From Halomonas alkalicola (GTDB lineage: Bacteria; Pseudomonadota; Gammaproteobacteria; Pseudomonadales; Halomonadaceae): 64,000 nt of DNA. Numbering within the stretch: position 1 is the stretch's first letter; each line of letters begins with the position of its first letter. Location of the stretch: positions 2,418,001-2,482,000 of the forward strand of contig NZ_CP131913.1 in the NCBI RefSeq assembly GCF_030704205.1, written 5' to 3'. Under the pieces are notes generated by a model, which was given only the letters and a program-made list of their open reading frames with translations, was not told where the DNA came from and searched no databases. Positions 31,465-44,378 of the stretch are shown one piece after another. The translations under genes and the position numbers were made by a program.

Positions 31465-31965
31465 ATGGCGAAGAACGAACAGCAAAGCGGCGACCTCCAG
31501 GAGAAACTGGTCCAGGTCAACCGTGTCGCCAAGGTGGTCAAGGGTGGCCGTATCTTCGGTTTCACCGCCCTGACCGTCGTGGGCGACGGCAAGGGCCGTG
31601 TCGGCTTCGGTCGCGGCAAGGCGCGTGAAGTGCCGGTCGCGATCCAGAAGGCGATGGACCAGGCTCGCCGCAACATGGTCAAGGTCAACCTCGCAGGCAC
31701 TACCCTGCAGTACCCGGTCAAGGCCCGTCACGGCGCCTCCAAGGTGTACATGCAGCCGGCTTCCGAGGGTACCGGCATCATCGCCGGCGGCGCCATGCGC
31801 TCCGTGCTCGAGCTGGCAGGCGTCCACGACGTCCTGGCCAAGTGCTACGGTTCCACCAATCCGGTGAACGTGGTGCGGGCTACCGTCAAGGGCCTGACTG
31901 CCATGCAAGCGCCGGAAGACATCGCCGCCAAGCGCGGTCTGTCTGTCGAAGCGATCACGGGGTAA
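31465..31965 (+). CDS. rpsE: 30S ribosomal protein S5
   Basis: Lines the mRNA entry channel and affects fidelity. 166 residues, dsRBD-like N domain ([20 protein letters not shown]) and C domain with [26 protein letters not shown]. Site of spectinomycin-resistance mutations in other species; nothing unusual seen in the loop. Confidence 0.97.
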   Translation: MAKNEQQSGDLQEKLVQVNRVAKVVKGGRIFGFTALTVVGDGKGRVGFGRGKAREVPVAIQKAMDQARRNMVKVNLAGTTLQYPVKARHGASKVYMQPASEGTGIIAGGAMRSVLELAGVHDVLAKCYGSTNPVNVVRATVKGLTAMQAPEDIAAKRGLSVEAITG

Positions 31966-31970
31966 ATACC

Positions 31971-32153
31971 ATGGCAGCAACACTCAAGGTTACCCAGACC
32001 CGCAGTACCATCGGCATCCTGCCCAAGCACAAGGCCACCATGAAGGGCCTGGGGCTGCGCCGCATCGGTCACACGGTTGAACTGGAAGACACCCCTGCCG
32101 TACGCGGCATGATCCACAAGGTTAACTACCTTGTGCGCGTTGAGGGAGAGTAA
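31971..32153 (+). CDS. rpmD: 50S ribosomal protein L30
   Basis: Small surface protein of the 50S subunit. 60 residues starting [20 protein letters not shown]. The start lies five bases after rpsE and three bases separate its stop from rplO. A longer frame starting inside rpsE is a shadow. Confidence 0.96.
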   Translation: MAATLKVTQTRSTIGILPKHKATMKGLGLRRIGHTVELEDTPAVRGMIHKVNYLVRVEGE

Positions 32154-32156
32154 TCC

Positions 32157-32591
32157 ATGAAACTCAATAGCCTGAGCCCGGCACCGGGCTCCAAGCACGC
32201 CGAGAAGCGCGTCGGTCGTGGCATCGGCTCCGGTCTGGGCAAGACCGGCGGCCGCGGCCACAAGGGCCAGAAGTCGCGCAGCGGCGGCAGCGTCAAGCCC
32301 GGCTTCGAGGGCGGTCAGATGCCGCTGCAGCGTCGTCTGCCGAAGTTCGGCTTCACCTCCATGAAGTCGCTGGTCTCCGAAGAAGTGCGCCTGGGCGAGC
32401 TCGCCAAGGTCGCCGGTGACGAGGTCACCCTGGAGACCCTGAAGCAGGCCAACGTGCTGAAGGACGCCACGCTGCACGCGAAGGTGATCCTCTCCGGCGA
32501 ACTGAACAAGGCGGTTACCGTCCGCGGCATCAAGGTCACCAAGGGTGCCCGTGCTGCGATCGAAGCCGCCGGTGGCAAGGTAGAGGACTAA
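32157..32591 (+). CDS. rplO: 50S ribosomal protein L15
   Basis: Early-binding 50S protein with a long basic N-terminal extension. 144 residues; signature [25 protein letters not shown] near the start. Its TAA is directly followed by the secY ATG. Confidence 0.97.
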   Translation: MKLNSLSPAPGSKHAEKRVGRGIGSGLGKTGGRGHKGQKSRSGGSVKPGFEGGQMPLQRRLPKFGFTSMKSLVSEEVRLGELAKVAGDEVTLETLKQANVLKDATLHAKVILSGELNKAVTVRGIKVTKGARAAIEAAGGKVED

Positions 32592-33923
32592 ATGGCCAAG
32601 TCAGGAAAAGTGCCGGCGATGGGCAGCGGTCTGGGTGAACTGTGGGCGCGTCTGCGCTTCGTGCTCCTCGCCATCGTGGTGTACCGGATCGGTGCCCACA
32701 TCCCCGTGCCCGGTATGAATCCTGACCAGCTTGCTGCCTTGTTCAGGGAGCAGCAGGGCACCATCCTGGGCATGTTCAACATGTTCTCGGGTGGCGCCCT
32801 GGAGCGCATGAGCATCATGGCGCTGGGCATCATGCCCTACATCTCGTCGTCGATCATCATGCAGCTGCTGACCGCGGTCTCGCCCCATCTTGAGCAGCTC
32901 AAGAAGGAAGGCGAGGCCGGTCGTCGCAAGATAAGCCAGTACACCCGCTACGGTACCGTGCTGCTCGCCCTGGTCCAGGGCACCGGCATGTCGGTGGGCC
33001 TGGCCAGCCAGGGTATCGCCTACACGGCCGACTTCAGCTTCTATTTCACCGCCATCGTCACCTTCGTGTGTGGTGCGGTGTTCCTGATGTGGCTCGGCGA
33101 GCAGATCACCGAGAAGGGGATCGGCAACGGCATCTCGCTGCTGATCTTCGCCGGCATCGTCGCGGGCCTTCCGGGTGCCGTGGGCCAGGCCTTCGAGCTG
33201 GCTCGCAACGAGGGCGCCTGGAACGTGCTGCCGCTGCTGGCACTCTCCGTGCTGGGTGTCGCCACCGTGGCCTTCGTGGTGTTCATCGAGCGCGGCCAGC
33301 GTCGCATCACCGTGAACTACCCGCGTCGTCAGGTCGGCAACAAGATGTACGCCGGCCAGAGCAGCTACCTGCCGCTGAAGGTGAACATGGCGGGCGTCAT
33401 TCCGCCGATCTTCGCCTCCAGCATCCTGCTGTTCCCGGCCTCGCTGGGTCAGTGGGTGGGTGCCGGCGACGGCCTCGAGTGGCTGCAGCGTGCTTCCCAG
33501 GCCCTCGGGCCGGGGCAGCCCCTGCACATCTTGCTTTTCGCCGCGGCGGGGGTATTCTTCTGCTTCTTTTACACAGCGCTGGTCTTCAATCCCAAGGACG
33601 TCGCCGACAACCTCAAGAAGTCGGGTGCCTTCCTGCCGGGGATTCGTCCGGGCGAGCAGACCGCTCGCTACGTCGACAAGGTCATGACCCGTCTGACCCT
33701 GTTCGGCGCCTTGTACATCACTGCGGTTTCCCTGATGCCCCAGTTCCTGATCGTGGCGTGGAACGTGCCGTTCTTCTTCGGCGGTACCGCGCTGCTGATC
33801 ATCGTGGTGGTCATCATGGACTTCATGGCCCAGGTGCAGTCGCACCTCATGTCGCACCAGTACGAGTCGGTGATGAAGAAGTCCAACCTGAAAGGCTACG
33901 GTAGCGGCGGCATCATGCGCTGA
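32592..33923 (+). CDS. secY: preprotein translocase subunit SecY
   Basis: Pore subunit of the SecYEG translocon in the inner membrane. 443 residues with ten predicted membrane segments; plug-region sequence [29 protein letters not shown] and the cytoplasmic loop with [17 protein letters not shown] are typical. Start is adjacent to the rplO stop (TAAATG), so the genes are tightly coupled. SecE is encoded about 26 kb upstream. Confidence 0.97.
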   Translation: MAKSGKVPAMGSGLGELWARLRFVLLAIVVYRIGAHIPVPGMNPDQLAALFREQQGTILGMFNMFSGGALERMSIMALGIMPYISSSIIMQLLTAVSPHLEQLKKEGEAGRRKISQYTRYGTVLLALVQGTGMSVGLASQGIAYTADFSFYFTAIVTFVCGAVFLMWLGEQITEKGIGNGISLLIFAGIVAGLPGAVGQAFELARNEGAWNVLPLLALSVLGVATVAFVVFIERGQRRITVNYPRRQVGNKMYAGQSSYLPLKVNMAGVIPPIFASSILLFPASLGQWVGAGDGLEWLQRASQALGPGQPLHILLFAAAGVFFCFFYTALVFNPKDVADNLKKSGAFLPGIRPGEQTARYVDKVMTRLTLFGALYITAVSLMPQFLIVAWNVPFFFGGTALLIIVVVIMDFMAQVQSHLMSHQYESVMKKSNLKGYGSGGIMR

Positions 33924-33945
33924 GGCGCGCCGCACGTGAATTGGC

Positions 33946-33977
33946 GCACCGCGGGGCGAGCGATCGGCTCGCGGTGC
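33946..33977 (+). other. hairpin between secY and rpmJ
   Basis: GCACCGCG (33946-33953) is complementary to CGCGGTGC (33970-33977), with an alternative inner stem GCGAGC/GCTCGC. No T run. It may be a processing or stability element at the spc-alpha border. Confidence 0.5.
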
Positions 33978-34000
33978 GAGCCAACCTTGGAGATGGAACG

Positions 34001-34114
34001 ATGAAAGTTCGTGCTTCCGTAAAGAAAATGTGCCGCAACTGCAAGATCATTCGTCGCAATGGCGCCGTGCGCGTCATCTGCACCGAGCCGCGGCACAAGC
34101 AGCGCCAGGGCTGA
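34001..34114 (+). CDS. rpmJ: 50S ribosomal protein L36
   Basis: Smallest ribosomal protein, near the peptidyl-transferase region. 37 residues, [19 protein letters not shown] and so on. Cys11, Cys14, Cys27 and His32 are all present, so this is the zinc-binding (C+) form. GGAG precedes the ATG. No zinc-free paralogue is seen in the window. Confidence 0.95.
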   Translation: MKVRASVKKMCRNCKIIRRNGAVRVICTEPRHKQRQG

Positions 34115-34151
34115 ACCTGACGCTGTACTGAACCGGGTGCCGGCATGCCTC

Positions 34152-34180
34152 TTGCCCTCTCGCGGGGAAAGGGGTATGCT
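34152..34180 (+). promoter_or_regulatory. putative alpha operon promoter
   Basis: TTGCCC (34152-34157), 17 bases, TATGCT (34175-34180), about 58 bases before rpsM. It would allow rpsM-rpsK-rpsD-rpoA-rplQ to be made separately, as in E. coli. Confidence 0.5.
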
Positions 34181-34237
34181 GTTGCGCCTTTTGTAGTAGA
34201 CCCAACGAGCAAGCCGCTCAAATTTCGGAGTAAGCTG

Positions 34238-34594
34238 ATGGCCCGTATTGCAGGCGTCAATATCCCGGACAACAAGCATGCGGCGATCTCGCTGACCTAT
34301 ATCTTCGGGATTGGCCGCACTCGTGCACAGGACATCTGTGCCGCGTCCGGCATCGCGCCGACCACCAAGATCCAGGATCTGTCCAGCGAAGAGCTGGATA
34401 CCCTGCGTTCCGAGGTCGGCAAGTACACCGTAGAAGGTGACCTTCGTCGTGATGTGACGCTGAATATCAAGCGTCTCATGGACCTGGGTTGCTACCGTGG
34501 TCTGCGTCATCGTCGTGGTCTTCCGCTGCGTGGTCAGCGTACCAAGACCAATGCGCGTACCCGTAAGGGCCCGCGCAAGCCGATCCGCAAATAA
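34238..34594 (+). CDS. rpsM: 30S ribosomal protein S13
   Basis: Head protein contacting the 50S subunit and P-site tRNA. 118 residues, [19 protein letters not shown], ending [10 protein letters not shown]. In E. coli S4 represses the alpha operon at this start through a pseudoknot; the 123-base gap before it could hold one, which I did not resolve. Confidence 0.97.
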   Translation: MARIAGVNIPDNKHAAISLTYIFGIGRTRAQDICAASGIAPTTKIQDLSSEELDTLRSEVGKYTVEGDLRRDVTLNIKRLMDLGCYRGLRHRRGLPLRGQRTKTNARTRKGPRKPIRK

Positions 34595-34633
34595 CACGCA
34601 CGTTCTGGCGTAAAGACAGGAAGATACATCAAC

Positions 34634-35020
34634 ATGGCTAACCCGCGTAGCAATCGCAAGAAGGTTAAAAAGCAGGTAGTGGATGCCGTTGCGCATATCC
34701 ACGCCTCTTTTAACAACACGATCATTACGATCACAGACCGCCAGGGCAATGCTCTTTCCTGGGCAACTGCCGGTGGTTCGGGTTTTCGTGGTTCTCGCAA
34801 GAGCACCCCGTTCGCTGCTCAAGTAGCAAGCGAGCGTGCAGCGACCGCTGCAGCCGAGTATGGTGTGAAAAACGTCGACGTGCTGGTCAAGGGCCCCGGT
34901 CCTGGCCGTGAATCCGCCGTGCGCGCACTCAATGCCGCCGGCTTCCGCGTGCAGAGCATCACCGACGCGACGCCCATTCCCCACAATGGCTGCCGTCCGC
35001 CGAAGAAACGCCGCGTTTAA
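34634..35020 (+). CDS. rpsK: 30S ribosomal protein S11
   Basis: Platform protein near the mRNA exit. 128 residues, with [28 protein letters not shown] and the C-terminal [11 protein letters not shown]. Confidence 0.97.
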   Translation: MANPRSNRKKVKKQVVDAVAHIHASFNNTIITITDRQGNALSWATAGGSGFRGSRKSTPFAAQVASERAATAAAEYGVKNVDVLVKGPGPGRESAVRALNAAGFRVQSITDATPIPHNGCRPPKKRRV

Positions 35021-35032
35021 GGAGACAGATTC

Positions 35033-35653
35033 ATGGCTCGTTATATTGGACCGAAGTGCAAACTGTCTCGTCGTGAAGGCACCGACCTCTTCCTGAAGAG
35101 CGGTGTGACTCCCTTCGAGAAGAAGTGCAAATCCGAGCAGATTCCGGGTGTGCACGGCCAGCGTCGTCAGCGTATTTCCGAATACGGCTTGCAGCTTCGC
35201 GAGAAGCAGAAAGTGCGCCGCATGTATGGCGTACTCGAGAAGCAGTTCCGCAACTACTACAAGGAAGCGGCCCGTCTCAAGGGCGCGACCGGCGAAGTGT
35301 TGCTGCAGCTCCTCGAATCCCGACTGGACAACGTCGTCTACCGCATGGGCTATGGCTCTACCCGCTCCGAAGCTCGGCAGCTGGTCAGCCACAAGGCCAT
35401 CGCCGTGAACGGCCGCACCGTCAACGTGGCTTCCTACCAGGTCAAGCCGGGTGATGTGGTCTCCGTTCGCGAGAAGGCGAAGAACCAGGCGCGCATCCAG
35501 AGTGCCCTGTCACTGGCCGCCAACCGCGGTGATGTGACCTGGATCGAGGTCGATGCCAAGAAGATGGAAGGCACGTTCAAGGCGCTGCCCGAGCGTGGCG
35601 ACCTGACGGCCGACATCAACGAGGCCCTGATCGTCGAGCTGTACTCCAAGTAA
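35033..35653 (+). CDS. rpsD: 30S ribosomal protein S4
   Basis: Primary 16S 5'-domain binder and alpha operon repressor in E. coli. 206 residues with the N-terminal [21 protein letters not shown] and the S4 RNA-binding domain ([27 protein letters not shown]). The N-terminal cysteine set seen in zinc-binding S4 forms is absent. Confidence 0.97.
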   Translation: MARYIGPKCKLSRREGTDLFLKSGVTPFEKKCKSEQIPGVHGQRRQRISEYGLQLREKQKVRRMYGVLEKQFRNYYKEAARLKGATGEVLLQLLESRLDNVVYRMGYGSTRSEARQLVSHKAIAVNGRTVNVASYQVKPGDVVSVREKAKNQARIQSALSLAANRGDVTWIEVDAKKMEGTFKALPERGDLTADINEALIVELYSK

Positions 35654-35666
35654 GCGCTGCTAGCGC

Positions 35667-35688
35667 CCGGCCCCCTCGCGGGGGCCGG
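35667..35688 (+). other. strong hairpin between rpsD and rpoA
   Basis: CCGGCCCCC pairs with GGGGGCCGG around TCGC, 13 bases after rpsD, with no T run. Possible partial attenuator or stability element that lowers rpoA expression relative to the ribosomal genes. Confidence 0.55.
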
Positions 35689-35732
35689 CTCAGAGTACCG
35701 AGTATCCGTTTGGCAGCCTGAAAGGTGTACAT

Positions 35733-36731
35733 ATGCAGCGTTCAGTGACCGAGTTTCTTCGCCCGCGCGACATCAAGGTCGAAGAGATCAGCGCACATCA
35801 CGCGAAGATCGTGCTCGAGCCCTTCGAGCGTGGCTTCGGCCACACCCTGGGCAACGCACTGCGTCGTATCCTGCTCTCGTCCATGCCCGGCTGCGCCGTG
35901 GTGGAAGTCGAGATCGGCGGTGTCGATCACGAGTACAGCGCGATCGAAGGGGTCCAGGAAGATGTCATCGAGATCCTCCTGAACCTCAAGGACGTGGCGA
36001 TCAAGATGCACAGCCGCGATGAGGCGGTGCTCTCGCTGAACAAGCAGGGCCCGGCCGTCGTCACCGCGGGTGACATCGCCCTCGACCACGACGTCGAGAT
36101 CGTCAATCCCGAGCACGTCATCGCCCACGTCAACGAGGGCGCCGAGCTGAAGATGCAGCTCAAGGTGGCACGCGGCCGCGGCTATGAGCCGGCGGACGCT
36201 CGCATCGGGGCAGACGACGAGTCTCGTGCCATCGGCCGCCTGCAGCTGGATGCGACCTTCAGCCCCGTGCGTCGGGTCTCCTACAGCGTCGAGGCCGCGC
36301 GTGTCGAACAGCGCACCGACCTCGACAAGCTGATCATCAGCCTGGAGACCGACGGCACCCTGGATCCCGAAGAGGCGATCCGTCGCAGCGCGACCATCCT
36401 GCAGGATCAGCTGGCCGCGTTCGTCGACCTGGAAGCCGACAAGGAACAGGAAGTGGAGGAGGAGGAGGATCACATCGATCCGATCCTGCTGCGCCCCGTA
36501 GACGATCTCGAGTTGACCGTTCGCAGCGCCAACTGCCTGAAGGCCGAGAACATTTATTACATCGGCGATCTGATCCAGCGCACCGAGGTGGAGCTGCTGA
36601 AGACGCCGAACCTCGGCAAGAAGTCCCTGAACGAGATCAAGGACGTTCTGGCAGCGCGCGGTCTTTCCCTGGGCATGCGGCTGGAAAACTGGCCGCCGGC
36701 TAGCCTGAAGGACGACAAGGCCTCCGCGTGA
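35733..36731 (+). CDS. rpoA: DNA-directed RNA polymerase subunit alpha
   Basis: Assembly scaffold of RNA polymerase; the C-terminal domain binds UP elements and activators. 332 residues: N-terminal dimer domain ([20 protein letters not shown]), an unusually acidic linker ([14 protein letters not shown]) and the alpha-CTD ([12 protein letters not shown] region and [16 protein letters not shown]). Same operon position as in E. coli. Confidence 0.98.
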   Translation: MQRSVTEFLRPRDIKVEEISAHHAKIVLEPFERGFGHTLGNALRRILLSSMPGCAVVEVEIGGVDHEYSAIEGVQEDVIEILLNLKDVAIKMHSRDEAVLSLNKQGPAVVTAGDIALDHDVEIVNPEHVIAHVNEGAELKMQLKVARGRGYEPADARIGADDESRAIGRLQLDATFSPVRRVSYSVEAARVEQRTDLDKLIISLETDGTLDPEEAIRRSATILQDQLAAFVDLEADKEQEVEEEEDHIDPILLRPVDDLELTVRSANCLKAENIYYIGDLIQRTEVELLKTPNLGKKSLNEIKDVLAARGLSLGMRLENWPPASLKDDKASA

Positions 36732-36770
36732 GCGCCGACCCGAGTCCCAGTTTGGTAAGGAATCACAACC

Positions 36771-37163
36771 ATGCGTCATCGTAAGAGTGGTCGTCATCTG
36801 AATCGGACCAGCTCGCATCGCCAGGCCATGTTCAAGAACATGAGCGTGTCGCTGATCGAGCATGAGGTCATCAAGACAACCCTGCCCAAGGCCAAGGAGC
36901 TGCGTCGCGTCATCGAGCCGCTCATCACCCTGGCCAAGCAGGACAGCGTCGCCAATCGTCGTCTGGCTTTCGCCCGCACCCGCTCGAAGGAAGCGGTGGG
37001 CAAGCTGTTCAACGAGCTGGGCCCGCGTTACGTCGAGCGTCCGGGCGGTTACGTCCGTATCCTCAAGTGCGGTTTCCGTACCGGCGACAACGCGCCCATG
37101 GCCTATGTCGAGCTCGTCGACCGTCCGGTCGTCGAGGCCGAGGAAGCTGCCGCCGAGGAGTGA
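36771..37163 (+). CDS. rplQ: 50S ribosomal protein L17
   Basis: 50S protein near the tunnel exit. 130 residues, [20 protein letters not shown], with an acidic C-terminal tail (EAEEAAAEE). Last gene of the + strand ribosomal block; a strong terminator follows. Confidence 0.97.
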   Translation: MRHRKSGRHLNRTSSHRQAMFKNMSVSLIEHEVIKTTLPKAKELRRVIEPLITLAKQDSVANRRLAFARTRSKEAVGKLFNELGPRYVERPGGYVRILKCGFRTGDNAPMAYVELVDRPVVEAEEAAAEE

Positions 37164-37193
37164 TCCTCGACCGGCCTTCCGCCAAGGCACGCC

Positions 37194-37225
37194 AAACCGG
37201 CCCCTCTCGAGGGGCCGGTTTTTTT
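37194..37225 (+). terminator. terminator of the ribosomal protein block
   Basis: AAACCGGCCCC / GGGGCCGGTTT with a TCTCGA loop and seven T residues. With its A run on the other side it could also end transcription arriving from uvrA. Confidence 0.9.
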
Positions 37226-37270
37226 CATCTTGGGCATGCTGAGAGGAGTTCCGGTGAGTGGGCTGAATCC

Positions 37271-37377
37271 GCGGCTTTTCCGGCGACAGGCCTGAGCGGG
37301 GGCGCTGTGAACCCCTCCCTGGGCGCTACCGACGCCATCCCTGGCGTAGGACCCCCTCCAGGCCTGCCCCCGGCGCC
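37271..37377. repeat. dispersed intergenic repeat, copy 1
   Basis: About 105 bases sharing long identical blocks with 61062-61169: TTCCGGCGACAGGCC, GGGGGCGCTGTGAA, CGCTACCGA.GCCATCCCTGG, TAGGACCCCCTC and GGCCTGCCCCCGGCGCC. It fills most of the gap between the rplQ terminator and the 3' end of uvrA. No protein is encoded. Confidence 0.8.
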
Positions 37378-37393
37378 GCTGCCCTCTGGGGCA

Positions 37394-40255
<2,862 letters not shown>

Positions 40256-40333
40256 TCCCACCTCGGGCGCACGGCAAAAGAACGATTATACGGGCCCGCC
40301 CGCGCCGGCGGCAAAGCGGCGCCAGGCCGCGGC

Positions 40334-40363
40334 TTTCCCTGGGTGGTGGCGAGCCGCTAGAAT
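40334..40363 (+). promoter_or_regulatory. putative promoter of the yajR-like gene
   Basis: TTTCCC, 18 bases, TAGAAT, about 50 bases before the start, in the divergent uvrA gap. The -10 context CCGCTAGAAT is shared with the proposed birA promoter. Confidence 0.4.
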
Positions 40364-40416
40364 ATGCGATTCACTCAAGGGCGCCTCGCGCCCCGGCATG
40401 GAACGTCATCCTCCCT

Positions 40417-41805
40417 ATGCGAAAGGTTTCCGGGCTGCTGCTTGCCAGCGAGCGGCGCGCCATCACCGGCCTGGCCGGCCTCTATGCCACCCGCATGCTG
40501 GGCCTGTTCATGGTGCTGCCGGTGCTGGCCCTCTATGCCGACGAGCTCACCGGCGCCACGCCGCTGCTGGTGGGCCTGGCGCTGGGTGTCTACGGGCTCA
40601 CCCAGGCGCTGCTGCAGATCCCCTTCGGCGCCCTCTCGGACCGCCTCGGCCGCAAGCCGGTGATCGCCTTCGGCCTCGTGCTGTTCATGGTCGGCAGCGT
40701 GGTGGCGGCCCAGGCCGACACCATCGGCGGGGTGATCCTCGGGCGCTGCCTGCAGGGCAGCGGGGCGGTGGCCGCCGCCATCATGGCGCTGCTCGCCGAC
40801 CAGACCCGCGAGCAGGTGCGCACCGCGGCCATGGCCACCATCGGCCTCTCCATCGGCGTGGCCTTCGCCGTGGCCATGGTGCTGGGCCCCTGGCTGGCCG
40901 CCGCCTTCGGGCTCTCGGCGGTGTTCTGGTTCACCGCGGTGCTGGCCACCCTGGGCCTGGTGGTGCTGTGGAAGCTGGTGCCCCCGGCGCCGCGCCGCCT
41001 GCGCCACCGCGACGTGGGCATCGACCGGGCCCAGCTCGGCAGGACCCTAGGACGTGCCGACCTGCTGCGCCTGGATCTCTCGATCTTCGCCCTGCACCTG
41101 ATCCTGATGGCGATCTTCGTCGCCGTGCCCTTCCGGCTGGTGGAGGCCGGGATCGCGGTGGAGCGTCATGGCCTCACCTACCTGGGCGTGATGCTGCTGG
41201 CCTTCCTCGGCATGGTGCCGCTGGTGATCCTGGCCGAGAAGCGTCGCCAGATGAAGGCGATGTGCCTGACCGCCATCGCCGCCATTGCCCTGAGCCTCGG
41301 CGGGCTGGCCGGCCTGGGCGGCAGCCTGTGGGGGCTGCTGGCCTGGCTGTGGCTCTTCTTCGTGGCCTTCAACCTGCTCGAGGCGACCCTGCCGTCGATG
41401 CTCAGCAAGCTGGCGCCGGCGGGGGCCAAGGGCACCGCCATGGGGATCTACTCCACCAGCCAGTTCCTCGGCGCCTTCCTGGGGGGCGTGCTGGGCGGCT
41501 TCCTGGCCCAGCAGTGGGGGCTCTCCGCGGTGTTCGTCGGCGCCGGGCTGCTGGTGCTGGTGTGGCTGGCGCTGATGGCGGGCATGACCCCGCCGCCCCA
41601 CCTGGCCAGCGAGGTGGTGGCGCTGGATGACGAGCACCAGGGCGCGGCCCTCGAGGCCCTGGCGGCTCGCTTCGCCGAGGTGGCCGGCGTGGAGGACGTG
41701 CTGGTGGTGCCCGAGGAGCGGCTGGCCTACCTCAAGGTGGATCGCCGGCGCCTCGACGAGGAGGCCCTGGCGAAGGTGATCGATACTGGCAAGGAGCGCG
41801 CCTGA
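40417..41805 (+). CDS. yajR: YajR-type major facilitator transporter
   Basis: Proton-driven inner-membrane transporter of unknown physiological substrate. 462 residues: twelve membrane segments followed by a C-terminal soluble domain (about 395-462, [26 protein letters not shown]) that corresponds to the ferredoxin-like YAM domain of E. coli YajR. Motif [12 protein letters not shown] and the segments [19 protein letters not shown] and [16 protein letters not shown] closely follow YajR. Conserved neighbour of uvrA and ssb in relatives, without a proven functional link. Confidence 0.88.
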   Translation: MRKVSGLLLASERRAITGLAGLYATRMLGLFMVLPVLALYADELTGATPLLVGLALGVYGLTQALLQIPFGALSDRLGRKPVIAFGLVLFMVGSVVAAQADTIGGVILGRCLQGSGAVAAAIMALLADQTREQVRTAAMATIGLSIGVAFAVAMVLGPWLAAAFGLSAVFWFTAVLATLGLVVLWKLVPPAPRRLRHRDVGIDRAQLGRTLGRADLLRLDLSIFALHLILMAIFVAVPFRLVEAGIAVERHGLTYLGVMLLAFLGMVPLVILAEKRRQMKAMCLTAIAAIALSLGGLAGLGGSLWGLLAWLWLFFVAFNLLEATLPSMLSKLAPAGAKGTAMGIYSTSQFLGAFLGGVLGGFLAQQWGLSAVFVGAGLLVLVWLALMAGMTPPPHLASEVVALDDEHQGAALEALAARFAEVAGVEDVLVVPEERLAYLKVDRRRLDEEALAKVIDTGKERA

Positions 41806-41840
41806 AACGCGGCTCGCAAGCGGGCGCGCGATGCGCCATC

Positions 41841-41858
41841 CTGCAGGCCTGCCTGCAG
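41841..41858 (+). other. palindrome upstream of ssb
   Basis: CTGCAGGC-CT-GCCTGCAG, a perfect 8-base inverted repeat 33 bases before the ssb start. Could be a weak hairpin in the transcript or an operator; no known motif matches. Confidence 0.35.
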
Positions 41859-41890
41859 ACACATGCATTCATGACAGCAAGGAGTCCAAC

Positions 41891-42544
41891 ATGGCCCGTG
41901 GCGTCAACAAGGTCATTCTGATCGGCAACCTGGGACAGGATCCCGAGGTTCGCTTCATGCCCTCCGGGGCCCCGGTGGCCAACCTGCGGCTGGCCACCAC
42001 CGATACCTGGATGGACAAGCAGAGCGGCCAGCGCCAGGAGCGCACCGAGTGGCACAGCCTGGTGCTGTTCAACAAGCTGGCCGAGATCGCCCAGCAGTAC
42101 CTCAAGAAGGGCAGCAAGGTCTACGTCGAGGGCCGCCTGCAGACCCGCAAGTGGCAGGGTCAGGACGGCCAGGATCGCTACAGCACCGAGATCGTGGTCA
42201 ACGACATGCAGATGCTCGACTCTCGTGGCGGCGGTGATTTCCAGGGCGGTGGCCAGGCCCCGCAGGGCGGCTATCAGGGTGGCCAGTACGGTGGTGGTGC
42301 GCCCCAGCAGGGCGGCGGCTTCGGTGGCCAGCCCCAGCAGGGGGGCTACGGCGGCGCGCCGCAGCCGGCCGGCAACTTCGGCGGCGGCCAGCCCCAGGGT
42401 GGCGGTGCTCCCCAGCGTCCGGCCCAGCCCCAGCAGCGCCCCGCGCCGCCCCAGCAGGGGCAGCAGCAGGGCAACCAGCAGGGCAACTACGGGGCGCCGG
42501 ATCCGGGCAGCTTCGACGACTTCGATGACGAGATTCCGTTCTAA
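41891..42544 (+). CDS. ssb: single-stranded DNA-binding protein
   Basis: Coats single-stranded DNA and recruits repair and replication proteins. 217 residues: OB fold (1 to about 112, [21 protein letters not shown]), then a long glycine/glutamine/proline linker built from GGGQPQ- and GGYGG-like units, and the acidic tip DDFDDEIPF that binds partners. The linker is longer than in E. coli SSB (178 residues total), a common trait in this group. AAGGAG upstream of ATG. Confidence 0.96.
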   Translation: MARGVNKVILIGNLGQDPEVRFMPSGAPVANLRLATTDTWMDKQSGQRQERTEWHSLVLFNKLAEIAQQYLKKGSKVYVEGRLQTRKWQGQDGQDRYSTEIVVNDMQMLDSRGGGDFQGGGQAPQGGYQGGQYGGGAPQQGGGFGGQPQQGGYGGAPQPAGNFGGGQPQGGGAPQRPAQPQQRPAPPQQGQQQGNQQGNYGAPDPGSFDDFDDEIPF

Positions 42545-42580
42545 GGTGGAACGACCCGTCGGGCGCAGGGAGGAGCACGA

Positions 42581-43474
42581 GTGAAGCTGCTGATACTGGA
42601 TGCCGGCCACTGCCTGAGCCTGGCCCTGGCTCGCGAGGCCAACCGGCGCACCGATACCGAGCTGGTCATCGACGCCGGCAGCGTGATCGATGCCGAGCGG
42701 CTCGCCGAGGTGGCGCCGGATGCGCTGGTCATCCCCCCGCTGTCGCGCCCCATCCGCGCCGCGCCGGCGGAGGTCACCGCCCACGCCGAGGCGGTGGAGC
42801 GGTGCATGGAGGTGTGCCGGGAGGCCGGGGTGGCGCTGGTGTGGTGCGTCTCCGACCAGCTCTACGAGGATGGCTTCGCCGAGCCCATCGACGAGCACGT
42901 CATCCCGCGGCCCCGGGACGAGAGCCTGCGCCGCCTGGTGACCACCGGCGATCGCATCCGCGCCGAGTGTCCGCGCCACCTGATCGTGCGGCTGGGGCCC
43001 CTGTTCGCCCTCGAGGGCGGCCATGCCTGGCTGGGAGAGCTGATCGATACCCTGGTGGCCGGGCGCGAGGTGCGCGGCGAGGCCGACGTCACCTGCTGCC
43101 CCACCTCGGCGGACGCCGTGGCCATGTCGCTGATCGGCATGCTCCAGCAGCAGCACTGCGGCGCCGAGGCCTGGGGCAGCTACCACCTGGCCGGTACCGA
43201 GCCAGTCAGCGTCTACACCTTCGTCTCCATGGTGCGTACCCAGCTCGCCACCCGGCTCGAGGGGCTCGGCGAGCGGGTCGCCCTGGGCGAGGTGAAGGCT
43301 ATGCACCACCACCATGACCATCCGCTGCGCCGGGTGCTCAACTGCCGGCGGGTGCTGGAGGTATTCGGCGTCCACCAGAAACCCTGGCGGCTGGAGGTGG
43401 GGCGGATGCTCGATGCCTGGTGCGAGGCCAACCGTCGCGACCCCGAGCCGCCGGAGGAACCGTCGTCCCCATGA
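42581..43474 (+). CDS. RmlD-like sugar-nucleotide-binding domain protein
   Basis: About 297 residues from a GTG start with GGGAGGAG upstream. The layout is that of the RmlD/dTDP-4-dehydrorhamnose reductase family: an N-terminal Rossmann-like region, VWCVSDQLYEDGFAEPIDEH in place of the usual SSxxVYG segment, and RLGPLFALEGGHAW in the middle. The N-terminal nucleotide motif GxxGxxG is not recognisable (MKLLILDAGHCLSLAL), and no YxxxK catalytic pair is evident, so it may not be an active reductase. Overlaps the next gene by four bases. No rhamnose genes are nearby. Confidence 0.6.
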   Translation: MKLLILDAGHCLSLALAREANRRTDTELVIDAGSVIDAERLAEVAPDALVIPPLSRPIRAAPAEVTAHAEAVERCMEVCREAGVALVWCVSDQLYEDGFAEPIDEHVIPRPRDESLRRLVTTGDRIRAECPRHLIVRLGPLFALEGGHAWLGELIDTLVAGREVRGEADVTCCPTSADAVAMSLIGMLQQQHCGAEAWGSYHLAGTEPVSVYTFVSMVRTQLATRLEGLGERVALGEVKAMHHHHDHPLRRVLNCRRVLEVFGVHQKPWRLEVGRMLDAWCEANRRDPEPPEEPSSP

Positions 43475-44241
43475 ATGTCCTGCGCAGCCTGCTCTTCTAC
43501 GTCGGCTACTTCCTGATCATGCTGGTGTGCGGGGTGCTCTTCCTGCCGCTGGCGCCGCTGCTGCCGCTCGGCAGCCGCTACCGCCTGCTCAACGTCTACA
43601 ACCACCTGATCACCGCCTGGTTTCGCTGGGCGTGCGGGGTGCGCTACGAGATCCGTGGGCGCGAGCGGCTGCCCGCGGGGCCCTGCGTGATCCTGGCCAA
43701 CCACCAGTGCGAGTGGGAGACCATCTACCTGCAGATCCTCAAGCCGCCGGTGTGCACCGTGCTCAAGCAGGAGCTGCTGCGCATCCCGCTGTTCGGCTGG
43801 GGGCTGCGCCTGCTGCACCCCATCGCCCTGGATCGCTCCCGTCCCGCCCGGGCCATGAAGCAGGTACTCACCCAGGGCAAGCAGCGCCTGGACGAGGGGC
43901 TCTCGGTGCTGATCTTCCCGGAGGGGACCCGGGTGGCTCCGGGGCACCGCAAGCGCTACAACAAGAGCGGGGCGGTGATCGCCTGCCGCGCCGGGGTGCC
44001 GGTGGTGCCGGTGGCCCACAACGCCGGCGAGCGCTGGCCGGGGCGCCACTGGGTCAAGAACCCGGGGCGGCTGTCGCTGGTGGTGGGGCCGCCCATCGAG
44101 ACCGATGGCCGCACGCCGGAGGAGGTGCTGGTCGAGGTCGAGGCGTGGATCGAGGCGCGGCTGGCCGAGATCTCCGAGGTGCCGCGCCCGGCCGCCGCGG
44201 GGGGCGAGGCGGCTCCGCTCGAGGTGTCCGCCAGGCGCTGA
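43471..44241 (+). CDS. 1-acyl-sn-glycerol-3-phosphate acyltransferase (PlsC family)
   Basis: Predicted membrane enzyme that acylates lysophosphatidic acid in phospholipid synthesis. 256 residues, N-terminal membrane segment (LLFYVGYFLIMLVCGVLFLPLAPLL), acyltransferase block I NHQCEWE (the HX4E variant of HX4D), block III FPEGTR and block IV with VPVVPVAHNAGERW. Start ATG overlaps the stop of the RmlD-like gene. Which of several plsC-type paralogues it is cannot be told. Confidence 0.85.
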   Translation: MNVLRSLLFYVGYFLIMLVCGVLFLPLAPLLPLGSRYRLLNVYNHLITAWFRWACGVRYEIRGRERLPAGPCVILANHQCEWETIYLQILKPPVCTVLKQELLRIPLFGWGLRLLHPIALDRSRPARAMKQVLTQGKQRLDEGLSVLIFPEGTRVAPGHRKRYNKSGAVIACRAGVPVVPVAHNAGERWPGRHWVKNPGRLSLVVGPPIETDGRTPEEVLVEVEAWIEARLAEISEVPRPAAAGGEAAPLEVSARR

Positions 44242-44294
44242 CACTTTGTGGCCTGGCCGCCAGGCAGGCCCCGCTGCCGCCACCCGTCGGCCAC

Positions 44295-44330
44295 AACGAG
44301 AACGGCGCCCCGCGGGGCGCCGTTCTCGTT
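44295..44330. terminator. perfect 36-base palindromic terminator
   Basis: AACGAGAACGGCGCCCCG followed by its exact reverse complement, between two convergent genes (acyltransferase and fabB). The A- and T-rich ends make it suitable for stopping transcription from both sides. GCTCAGTCACTGAGC at 44351-44365 adds a second small hairpin. Confidence 0.8.
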
Positions 44331-44378
44331 TCAGCCAGTCACGCTGTCTTGCTCAGTCACTGAGCTTAGCCCTCGAGC

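Noticed and set aside
40256..40416. Possible LexA box upstream of uvrA
   Set aside because: No CTG-N10-CAG or near match was found in the divergent gap.
42118..42540. GC-rich repeated triplets near the end of ssb, considered as a CRISPR-like or minisatellite array
   Set aside because: They encode the normal glycine/glutamine-rich linker of SSB; units are irregular and there are no spacers.
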